This document shows, piece by piece, positions 1 to 8,871 of a stretch of 64,000 nt of DNA; within the stretch, counting starts at the first letter, position 1, and every line of letters starts with the position of its first letter. The position numbers and the translations under genes were made by a program. The stretch is from Datnioides undecimradiatus (taxonomy: Eukaryota > Chordata > Actinopteri > Lobotiformes > Datnioididae), in NCBI GenBank assembly GCA_008933995.1, contig WARS01000029.1, positions 18,879,511 through 18,943,510 of the forward strand, read 5' to 3'. A model generated the notes under the pieces. The model searched no databases, had not been told where the DNA came from, and saw nothing but the letters and a program-made list of their open reading frames with translations.

Positions 1-16
1 AGGACAAAAGCAACAT

Positions 17-56
<40 letters not shown>

Positions 57-288
57 TGTGTGTGTGTGTTTGTGTGTGCGCGCACACATAAGTGCCAGGA
101 TCAAAGAGCACTATGGCTTACTTTCACTTGAGCCATCTGCACCCCCAAACTCTATTAAACTCAACACCTACTGCAGGGATGCAAAATGGCCGACCACAGA
201 AAGGCCACTAGAGGGAGATACGACATCCAGCAGACGCTGCGCGTGCCTCCCTCCGTAAGCTTTAGGCTTTGAGGTGGTTTGGTTCATA
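1..288 (-). other. raver2: 3' UTR of raver2-like gene (partial)
   Basis: Sequence after the TAG stop (complement of 289-291) to the window edge. No AATAAA or ATTAAA signal is visible on the minus strand here, so the poly(A) site should lie further left. It holds a TG microsatellite (CA in the transcript). Confidence 0.6.
23..86. repeat. (TG)n microsatellite in the 3' UTR
   Basis: Mostly TG dinucleotides with single interruptions, ending in a CG-rich turn into CACACA. In the mRNA this would be a CA repeat in the 3' UTR, if the UTR extends this far. Confidence 0.9.
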
Positions 289-429
289 CTAGAGCCTCTT
301 CCTCTTGAAGTAGTCAGCGTATTGCCCTCCCAAGCCTTGGGAGTGCTGCCCGATGTAGGCACCGTCTGATGATGTCACATCCTGCACCGCCAACTGAGGG
401 TACTCCCTCTTGTGGCCCCTCGTCTGGTT
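289..429 (-). CDS. raver2: raver2-like exon 16 (last coding exon, C-terminus)
   Basis: Phase 0 acceptor: the transcript reads ctccgcag before AAC CAG ACG. It encodes 46 residues (744-789) and a TAG stop. The stretch [19 protein letters not shown] and the final basic KRKRL match the conserved raver C-terminus. As I recall them, human RAVER1 ends [24 protein letters not shown]-like and human RAVER2 ends in a related but more diverged form. The terminal KRKR looks like a nuclear localisation signal, as in the rest of the family. Confidence 0.95.
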   Translation of the reverse strand, partial: [46 protein letters not shown]

Positions 430-2524
430 CTGCGGAGACAGGAAACAGAAAGGAGGGAGCAGTTAGAAGAAGAGCTGTGATAGGTTGCTCTGTGTTCATA
501 GCTGGACGCTAGGACTTCACTTGTCAGGTTGTTGCTGATGTCAGCTGTCTAGTTTTTATATTTTAATATTTAAAAACTAAAAAGCCTTTTTGTAGGATCA
601 TACTTTAACAAGTTCATGAAAACCGCATGTAGACATTCCTTACAGGTGCATGTGTCCTAGCAAAGAAGCATCAGAAGCTTCCTTAATTTGTAAAGTTGCA
701 TCTACAGAAACAGCTTTTATTTTAATTTTGTGCCCCCACAATTTTCATTATTGTTAATTTTTGTATTTTGTATTTGTTTCAATAGAAAAAAAAAAACCCC
801 TCACATTTCTGTCTTGTTCAGTTTTTAACTTTCATAAATTCAATTGAGTGTTGAATTATCTTGAGTTACACTCTTGTAATTTCAAATCAAATTAAATGGC
901 ATTTACACACTTCTTCTCCAAGCAGATAATCCGATGTTTCATCATCATTTATACATTCTCTTTTTCTGGCTTCATTTCCTTTGCTTCTGAATTACCTGAA
1001 TCAGTCTCTGTAGTCAATACATCTCTGTTTATGCAAATCATTGCATTCTGATGTGCAGAATGGTAAACGGTGAATAGTAACTGGACATTACTTTGGACTG
1101 TACTATACGGGACTGAAACTAAGTCACGCAGTCACTCATTTGTCATTCTCGTGCTGATGGTCCAGCCTTTGGGAGCAATTAGGATGCTCAGTGTCTTGCT
1201 CCAATGATACATGTAACACATGAGAATTTGAATGTCTACACGTTTCATCAATACACTGTCCGACGCCTTAAAGTGAAGAGCATCTAAAAAATAAATGGGA
1301 CTGCTTGTGGAATTCGACAACAATGCATACTCCTTGTGTTTGTGTGTGTCGTGGGGTTTAAGAGTCTAAAGGTCTCCTGCAAGATTGGGCTGCGGAGGCT
1401 GTCCGCACAAACAAAAGGAAATCTTTGTGGAGACGAGGTTTAACTCAGGCGCCTGGATGCTGTCTGCTAACGTCATCATCCTCTCTGAGTGCTTTCCTCC
1501 TCTTCTTCTCTCGGTGCGCTTCACAGCATTTAACTGTGAGCATGTGCTCTGCTCTGTTACCGCACCTAAGAAAAGCCGTTGTGGCTTTTGACCCCAGAAA
1601 CTAACCAAACGTACGACCCCTTTAGCTGCTCTGTTATTAGCAGTAAAACCTGATTTTTAGAAGCCAGGTCACCACGAAAATCTGAAAACCTGAAAACAGA
1701 ATTTTGTGCGGCAGACATATTTTTTTTTTTATGTTTGCTTTCTTATTCTGCTCATTATCGCACAACCTCACTGACATGAGCATGTTGTTACACTGACAAT
1801 ATTGCTGGCGGCACTGAATTTATCACAGAGGAACAGCTGAGTCTGGAGGACCCACAGCATCAACGGCGAAACAGAAACGGAGGCATACCAGACAACATTT
1901 CCAACATACGCAGTAAGAGGTCGTCTTAAGAGATCAAATCTCACCAGACATCAAGCATTGCACCTTTAATATCCCTTCATCAGTTCAGGTTCCGCAGCTT
2001 CTATCTGCAGTCGAGGCACTCCACTTCCTGTTGCTGCTTCACATGCTCCATTCACTGACAAACCGCTTTTATTGCCAAGCAGCAACAGTAAACAAATGGT
2101 GATCCTGGTACTCGCGCTCAATAACTCATTTTTAAATGCAAACAACAGTGTTATGACTGACCACTGATACACTAGAGTTGCAGATGTGTCAGATAATAGT
2201 CTATAGTACTATTAATTATACTGTTTTGGCATCGTATATACAGGGGTTTTCAAATAAATCCATCCAGTAATGATTAATCCAGATGATTATTTTAAAGCCA
2301 ACTACCTGAACAGCGATCCTCTCCCCCAGCTCCCCGCTGTCAACAACTAATACTGCCCACTAATATCGACAGTAACTTGGGAAACACTGATGCTGTCAGC
2401 TGCAATATGAAATGTTTGGCTTTTGTCACCTGATCTGAGAGCGCTCACTCCACACTGCCGCTTCAGCATGGACAACAAGATGCGCTAAACATCCTGCACA
2501 AGTGCTCGAATTTTCACTACTCAC
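430..2524 (-). other. raver2: intron 15
   Basis: About 2.1 kb, donor gtgagt, acceptor ctccgcag. Mostly AT-rich unique sequence. The open frames on either strand are short and low complexity. No gene or RNA seen. Confidence 0.85.
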
Positions 2525-2743
2525 ATAGTAGTACGTGTTCCAGTCGGTGGCGGCAGTGTGCGTGTGCGTGACGGGGCTTGGCGTTGCTGCCGCTGGGTGT
2601 GGCGCCCCGAGGAAGCCGGGCATTAAAGGCAGGGTGCTGTAGGCGGGGAGCACGGCAGCGGCTGGTAGGACGGCCGGTGGAGGGGCCGCCCCGTTACTGA
2701 CCGCGTGCAGAGAGACTCCTAGAGGCTTACACACATCTACCTC
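2525..2743 (-). CDS. raver2: raver2-like exon 15 (Pro/Ala-rich segment)
   Basis: Phase 0 at both ends (219 bases, residues 671-743). The acceptor is tctcttccag before GAG GTA GAT; the donor is gtgagt after TAC TAC TAT. It encodes EVDVCKPLGVSL, then a Pro/Ala/Leu-rich stretch, and ends DWNTYYY. I recognise no domain; it belongs to the expanded low-complexity tail. Because it is symmetric, the exon can be skipped without a frameshift. The base composition is unusually GC-rich compared with the surrounding introns, supporting coding use. Confidence 0.85.
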
Positions 2744-4219
2744 CTGGAAGAGACACACACACACACAAACGAAAACATGTCTTAAAGGGATAGTTCGGAT
2801 ATTTTGAGGTGGGGTTGTATGAGGTAGGAGATTTTAGCTGGAGGCCCGTCTAAAAAAGGATCGTTATCAGTTTGAGCGCAAGCGATGTTAAGCTTATTTT
2901 CACTGCTTTACCCTGCTGTCGGACAGCCCCTCAGACAGGAACTGAAACAGTTCTGTCAAATCCATCAGCCTCCTTTGACAAAAACAGTCATTTTACCTCA
3001 CAGAGCACAGGAGTCGCTTATCGACCTCCACATCGATCAGTTAGTTTGTCAAACATCTGCACAATTATTATCTGACTTTTGTGAGGCAATGGTAGACCTG
3101 CAACTCCGGTGCTCTGGTGTCTGGTGCTCCAAGTGAAGATGGATATGACCGCTTCAGGTGCGTTGCTAACGATACTCCCGCTGCTTCTCTAAGCTGAGCG
3201 TGTGCCTACATCCATCTACTGTAAGTAATACACTGACTATGAGTAACTTCTTCATACAATCCCATTTCAAAACACCATTTACTATCCTTTTAAGACTGCA
3301 AGTTAAGTATTAGCATATTGTTGTTGCACCTTGTGATCTTGATTCAACAAATTAATGAATGTTACATTTTTTAATTTATTCACTAATATTTCTGCCCCCT
3401 AGTGGCTCCTATGAGCTACACTGATGTCCACAGATGACACACTCAACCAAGATCACTTGGTTCTGGCCCCAGCTTGCAGGTACATGTATTGGCTTGTTCT
3501 TTATCCTGAAGATGACCAGCCAAAAACAAAATGCCACACTGCCGTGTCAACATATTTTCAGGTCAGTTCTGCGCCAGGAAGAAACACCATCGTATAATTT
3601 TCACTCCAAGATATCAATTCCTCCACCAAAAGTGAGCTCAGCAGACCAGAATGTAACACCGGCACACACAGCGCATCTTCAAGCAGGCAGTCACACACAA
3701 ACTCATACACTCAGCCTCCGGCAGCAGATAAGCCTGGACCTGGCTGCTCAGGCTGTGAGGAGATGCCTGGTATCAGCTGCTGGGTGCCGAGTGATGCGTT
3801 CCCTCTAACAGGGGTATCGTTGTCTCATACAGAGGTCACTCCCTCTAAATAAATGTGCAGGCAAAGTGCATGTAAATACCAGCATGTTCCTCTGAGAGCT
3901 GCTGCTCCATATCATTTACACTGCGCATGCAGGACAGGTTGTCATTTGACGCAAATATTCGAGTTGGGTTTTAAAGAGCTTCTGCCCGTCAGTTATCAAT
4001 AGATCAAATCATCTAATAACTTGTGTGAAATAATTAGTCACTTGTATGCTGGAGATTATATAAGCCCTGGAACATAAATGGCTCTTCATCTTAACTGAGG
4101 TATGTTGATAAATGAAGTGAGAAGAAACCTTGAGAAACAGTTATTTGTGTTTTTTTCTCTTTAGAGAACAGTTTATGGTTAGAACTATCTTTTGTGTGCA
4201 TGCGTGTGTGTGTGTGTAC
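2744..4219 (-). other. raver2: intron 14, about 1.5 kb, one third of it a MITE
   Basis: Donor gtacac, directly followed by a CA repeat in the transcript. A 512-base TTAA-flanked element fills 2782-3293. The rest is AT-rich unique sequence; the 124-codon plus-strand open frame at 3434-3808 has no recognisable content. Confidence 0.85.
2782..3293. mobile_element. TTAA-flanked MITE (piggyBac-type non-autonomous relic)
   Basis: The left end starts TTAAAGGGATAG and continues through TTTTGAGGTGGGGTTGTATG. The right end read in reverse starts TTAAAAGGATAG and continues through TTTTGAAATGGGATTGTATG. These are imperfect inverted repeats of about 40 bases, each bounded by TTAA, the target duplicated by piggyBac elements. 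It has no transposase frame. I recognise the terminal and internal sequence as a dispersed teleost repeat. The TTAA assignment is my reading and could instead be an internal coincidence. Confidence 0.75.
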
Positions 4220-4321
4220 CTTGGTGGCGTAGGCCTGATTGGCTGCCGCAGGCTGGGAGTAGTACTGAGTGACGGCCTGCATGTAGGAACTGTAATCCCC
4301 GTAGTTTGACACGGGCGGAGC
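4220..4321 (-). CDS. raver2: raver2-like exon 14 (Tyr/Gln-rich)
   Basis: Phase 0 at both ends (102 bases, residues 637-670). The acceptor is tgtgtttcag before GCT CCG CCC; the donor is gtacac after GCC ACC AAG. It encodes APPVSNYGDYSSYMQAV followed by TQYYSQPAAANQAYATK, with six tyrosines in 34 residues. It resembles the prion-like Tyr/Gln segments of RNA-binding proteins. The start may correspond to an SPPFGDY-like segment in the human RAVER2 tail as I remember it. Confidence 0.9.
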
Positions 4322-4451
4322 CTGAAACACAAAAGCAAGATATTTCAAAATTGCTGTAGCGTTCATTACTTTGTCAATTAAAGATTTAGGAATTTATGAT
4401 GATGACTCCCACACGCAAACATACAAATGAGTGTGTGTGCATGTGTGTTAC
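4322..4451 (-). other. raver2: intron 13 (130 bases)
   Basis: Short intron with donor gtaaca and acceptor tgtttcag. Nothing else seen in it. Confidence 0.88.
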
Positions 4452-4562
4452 CTGTGCGTGCTCCTTGCTGTAGTCTGTGGCTGTGCCGTCCTGTGGAGCA
4501 GCAGTGCTGTAGGTGTGAGCTTGTGCTGCTTGGTAGTGCTGGTACCACTGCTGCATGGCCTC
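4452..4562 (-). CDS. raver2: raver2-like exon 13 (Tyr/Gln-rich)
   Basis: Phase 0 at both ends (111 bases, residues 600-636). The acceptor is ctgtcacag before GAG GCC ATG; the donor is gtaaca after CAC GCA CAG. It encodes EAMQQWYQHYQAAQAHTYS followed by a segment ending DYSKEHAQ. The WYQHY and DYSK words recall the tyrosine motifs in the tails of FUBP/KSRP proteins, but this is a resemblance only. A UG-rich tract sits just upstream of the acceptor in the transcript. Confidence 0.9.
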
Positions 4563-4587
4563 CTGTGACAGACAGACAGACACACAT

Positions 4588-4621
<34 letters not shown>

Positions 4622-5310
4622 CCCCCAGCAAACATCAGGTGAAGAGTGGTTGAATGTTTGCTCAGTAATTTTCTTGTCTCTACTGATTTTTTGCCTCCTC
4701 TTTTATTTCTCTTTCTTTTCTCATTCATTAACTATTGTTCCTGCCGACGGCTCTCCCCTGTTCATCCTCTTTGTCTTGCCTTTCCAGACAAATTAAACCG
4801 ACCGTTTTATTGGTTATCTAATCATGATTCATTTGTTTGGATGAGTAGATTGTAATTAACATTTGAAATTGGGTTTGTATTGCACTGCAAATATCAGATA
4901 TGCCACTTGCTGCTGGAGGAGGAAACGCTGCGGTGAGAGGAACAGAGTGACAGAGGGAGAGAGAAGAAAGAGAAAGATGCAGACAAACAGCCAGTATGAC
5001 TTGTTCTGAGTGGAGTGTTGGGAGAGAGGGGAGAAGGGAGTAGGGACAGATGGAAAGACACGGCGCTCGCTGCCAAATCCTCTCTCAGTCTGTCTGTCCA
5101 AATATCCAAACGCACCCTCCCTGCCTCCCGTAGTTACAGCTCACTCTGTCACTGCTGCACTCATTCATCCACTTGTTATGTATCCATCCATCATCATCAT
5201 TTATTCACACCCTGTAACATTTAAGCCCGAGTAACACTGCGTCACATGCATCTGTCACCGTATTTCGTCACTTGTATCTTTGCATCGTGCGTCTGGGTGC
5301 GTTGCCGTAC
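4563..5310 (-). other. raver2: intron 12 (748 bases) with (CA)n by the acceptor
   Basis: Donor gtacgg. Plus strand 4918-5080 is GA-rich (pyrimidine-rich in the transcript). A CA repeat at 4589-4620 becomes a UG repeat just upstream of the exon 13 acceptor. No gene seen. Confidence 0.85.
4589..4620. repeat. (CA)16 microsatellite next to the exon 13 acceptor
   Basis: Uninterrupted CA on the plus strand, giving UG in the transcript. It is separated from the splice site by a short CUGU/CACAG stretch. Confidence 0.93.
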
Positions 5311-5492
5311 CTGTGTGTAGGCCTGGTTGTATTGGCTGTAGTCAGTGGAGGTATCGGTGCTGTATGGAGCTGTGGTCGTAGCTGCCGCGCTGTGAGAGAA
5401 GGAGCTGGTGCCCTGGGAGGCGACGGGAGCAACCGAGGTGCCATACACCCCTGAGCCAGGCTGTCCACCCTGGGGTTTGCTCCCCACTGACC
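5311..5492 (-). CDS. raver2: raver2-like exon 12 (Ser/Thr/Tyr-rich)
   Basis: Phase 1 in, phase 0 out (182 bases; residues 540-599, completing Gly539). The acceptor is cacccag before GG TCA GTG. A second AG lies six bases further in and would remove two residues in frame. It encodes SVGSKPQGGQPGSGVYG, a Ser/Ala/Thr-rich middle, and ends DYSQYNQAYTQ. There is no domain. It opens the Tyr/Gln-rich part of the tail. Confidence 0.9.
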
Positions 5493-6514
5493 CTGGGTGG
5501 CAGTGGAGGAGGCACAATGGGTTATATCATATTGTGGATAAAAACCACTTACATAGGCACTGACACTGAAAGAGGAGCAGTCAAACAGAAAATCTGTCTG
5601 CTGGTGCCCTTGAAACTTGGCTCTGGGAAGTCTGTCGCATGCTGCTTCATGGCAACTGTCGTCTGTTTAGGTAAACAACAGTTAACCGCTCGTGGGCCGT
5701 GATGCTTTTCTCCAAATGTGACCTGTATCATCTTCTGCATGTACCAAACAATCATCACTCAGCTTGTGGAAGAACTTTGGAGCAATTAAGAGGCAACACG
5801 GCGACACAGAAGCAGTGTATTTAACACGGCTGTGGAGAAACTGACAGTCTTTAGCAAACTGGGGATGCAGACCAAATGAGTGATCATGCTCCAGGAGGGC
5901 TTTTAAAAAACATCTTTTTTATATTTTAGGAAAAATTGTTAATTTGCTTTCTATCAATATCACACTAATGACCGAAGTGCAACCAGTCGCCGGTTAGCTT
6001 AGCTTGGCATAAAGATTAAAAGCAGGTGAAAACAGCTAGCCTAATCTGCCTGCCTACATCTCTAAAGCAACAGTCTTGGGGTACAAATATTTCAGGAGGG
6101 AGGTAACTACAGTGAATCCAAGCTGACTACAGCTGCCTCCTCACATTAAAGTTTGAACTTTGTAGAAGCACCTTACAGCCCTTCAAAGTTAGTCTTTGAT
6201 AGAGAAGAGACAGATTTTTCAGAATAACCATGAGAGCTGAAGTATTCCTCTAACAAAAGTCATTTACTTTGCTCAAATCTTATTTTTTAATGTGAAAGAG
6301 TTTGGACATGAGCCATCCAAACTTGTTTCAAAAAGAGATTTATAAATCAACTTCAACTGAGTGGAGTGAGCACTTTACTGTGTATAAACACAAAGGAATT
6401 GATAAGCTTTTGCAAACTAGCTGCTTTAATACAGCTGATGGTGCATGAATATGAACAAGACACAAAGTGTTTGCCTTTATTTGTTGGGTGTTTGTTTGTT
6501 GTTTGTGTGCTCAC
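5493..6514 (-). other. raver2: intron 11 (about 1.0 kb)
   Basis: Donor gtgagc, acceptor cacccag. It contains a decayed transposon fragment near 5985-6085; otherwise nothing recognised. Confidence 0.85.
5985..6085. mobile_element. fragment of a dispersed teleost DNA repeat
   Basis: The run GGTTAGCTTAGCTTGGCATAA, then AAGATTAAAAGCAGG and AAACAGCTAGCCTAAT, then TCTCTAAAGCAAC, matches in order the words of a dispersed fish repeat known to me from many intron sequences. Ends not defined. Confidence 0.5.
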
Positions 6515-6623
6515 CTTGCAGAACCACCCCTGGCATTACACTGGCAAGATTCAGGTAAGGATTGGAGGGCAGCCTGACCTCTTTGGGAGGATCACCCAAC
6601 AGAGAGCTCTGACCACTGTTTAC
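6515..6623 (-). CDS. raver2: raver2-like exon 11 (PTB-interaction motif)
   Basis: Phase 0 in, phase 1 out (109 bases, residues 503-538 plus one base). The acceptor is ctctcttcag before GTA AAC AGT; the donor is gtgagc. It encodes VNSGQSSLLGDPPKEVRLPS and then NPYLNLASVMPGVVLQ. SLLGDPP (509-515) is a full match to the (S/G)(I/L)LGxxP motif by which raver proteins dock on PTB RRM2. The NPYLNLAS words agree with human RAVER2 as I recall it. Confidence 0.95.
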
Positions 6624-8512
6624 CTGAAGAGAGAGAGAGAGACAGATTCAAATGCTGTTATTCTAAGATGCACCAGACCTCTAAGGTTGCAAAAGTCATG
6701 TTATAGCCTGTGCTGCCGGCTGTGTTACTGCAAAAGTGAATTTTTACCAAAACCACAGCAACGTACCAAACTCGCCGGAAGGTTTTTAATATTTCAAAGA
6801 TTCAGCTGAAGCGCTGAAGACACTGTGGAAACTTGGGAGGATTGTACTTTCTGTTAATTACACTTTCTCTAAATTAAAGAGACTTTAGAGGAAGACAGCA
6901 CTGGGACTGGGATCAGTTCCCCCAAGAACCTCAGCACTGTGATTATCTCTGTACACTGAGTTATTATGGATGATGATGTTAGCATAGCAGTGCTTTACTC
7001 GAACCAGGCCTAATCAAGGAGATGCAGAGCAGCACAGAGGCAGACAGAGTGTGTAGAAATCGTACAGCTGAGTGTGCAGGTAGACAGTAGGCCTCATACT
7101 GTATCAGTAAACAAGGCTGAGACAGAGGTGCATTGTGGGAATTTTCCCAAAGGAAGAGCATCACTCAATACACATATATGTGTGTTTTAAATGAAGTTGA
7201 CACCTGATGAAAGGGTAGAACGACAGTAGTGTGGGACAGCAGCAAATACTTTTCTATGTTAATGATTTTGTTTTTGTGTAATTTGTTTTCTTTTTTTAAA
7301 AAATTTTGTCCATAAAATCATAGCTTCTCTGTCGGCACAGCGTCTGAGTTTTACATTTCTCCTCAGGTTTAAGTTGTGCGCGCTGGCCTGTAACATGTAG
7401 CCACTAATATGCGTCATTTAAAAAAGTGTTTTTGTAAAAAAAAGTGTTTCTAAAACCAAAAAAAACACAAAATCACAACAGAAGAAATGAATTAAACGGC
7501 TTTAACATAAGTGCTAACCGCAGCGCTAACAAATAGTTTCCTCCAAGGCCAAGGAGCACATCATTAACTAAGTGCATTAGTCCGCAGGGTTGCAGGTTAA
7601 AAAGAGCCCCATTCACAGCAGGCATGCTAACCGTATAGCATTTCTGTGTAAGTGTAAGTCAGTCGTGGATGCTGTCAGGCTAATGTTAGCAGCTCTGTCT
7701 TTCTCATTATTAAACTTAGCTGTTACCGTGATAGCATTGCATTTGGCAAACACATCAATAGGCCTTTCTTCTGTTACACCACAACTTAAAATACAAAACT
7801 AATAAAACTCTCATTCATGTAAGCGTCACGGGTAAATCTTTCTTTTCATACATTATTTATAATACTTGGACTAACTAGCTTTTCACAATATAATGTTTCT
7901 GTATGTCTTCTGAGTAGCAAACATCCTCATAAAGTGAGGACACTAACTTTTTGCCTTTTAGCAAGATTCTCCTTTTGAAACAACTTAGCTTAAAAGATGA
8001 ATTAGTCTGCAAGCTGCAGCTTATCTGACATATCCGACTGTTATCCTTTCACAAGGAAAAACCGTAGGACGCGGGCTGGAAATGAGAAGCTGCACTTCCC
8101 TACCTCTGTCTGATAGCAAGGAGCCACTATTTAGAGGGTGACATGTTTTTTTGAGCTGTCAGTTTGCTAATTTTGCTGTTTTGTTCATTCGGTTCAACAG
8201 TTCAAAAAGGTATCAAATATAATATGTTAATTATAACGGAGAGAAACTGAAAAAACAACACTTGACTGTTGTCAGAATAGGTGTCAATTAATTTTCTGTC
8301 AATTTGAGAAATTCAGAGAGATAATTACACGTGAAACACACATAACTGACAACACACACATTAAACATAACTCGTGTTATTCTTAGACGAGAAGGGAAGG
8401 GAATGGGAATAACGCCAGACACAGAAACAGAGGGAGAGAATAGGCTTGTATGGGCTATTTGTGTGTATTTGCTTTGTGTGTGTGTGTGTGAGTGTGTATT
8501 CGCTGTTCTCAC
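6624..8512 (-). other. raver2: intron 10 (about 1.9 kb)
   Basis: Donor gtgaga, acceptor ctctcttcag. AT-rich with a short TG repeat at 8475-8490 beside the donor. No gene or transposon recognised. Confidence 0.85.
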
Positions 8513-8871
8513 CATGCTAGCCAGGGGGCAGCTTTCTGAGCTGTTGTGCTGGCCTGTTGACGTATAAACTCCTCCAGGAGGGTTGGGTGGAGGCGGGCCA
8601 AGGCCTGAGTTACTTATACCCAAGGAGTAGCTCTGTCCCTGCGGGTGAGAGCTCACCATGGTCCCAGGAGGAGCTGGCTGCCTGTCACAGGAGGTGGAGG
8701 AGGAGGAAGAGGAGGAGGAGGTGGAGGAAGCAGAAGGGGTCGTGGAGACAGAATGGGTGCTGTTTTGTTCTCCACCTCCAGCTCGACCCTGAAGGTACGG
8801 CATCACACCTGCTGCCGACACCACTACTGTGGCATTGTGGGTAGACGATGGCGCTGACTCCTGGCCCAACT
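8513..8871 (-). CDS. raver2: raver2-like exon 10 (Ser-rich linker)
   Basis: Phase 1 in, phase 0 out (359 bases; residues 384-502, completing Glu383). The acceptor is cgttcag before AG TTG GGC; the donor is gtgaga after GCT AGC ATG. It encodes LGQESAPSSTHNATVVVSAA, then GVMPYLQGRAGGGEQ, then a serine run of 12 residues broken by threonines, coded by a GGA-rich plus-strand tract at 8690-8735. A Pro/Gly-rich end follows. It is a disordered linker between PTB-docking motifs. An internal ATG|GTGAGC could act as an alternative in-frame donor, and an exceptionally long AG-free pyrimidine tract precedes the exon. Confidence 0.9.

Noticed and set aside
3434-3808. 124-codon plus-strand open frame
   Set aside because: No recognisable content; intronic next to a MITE.
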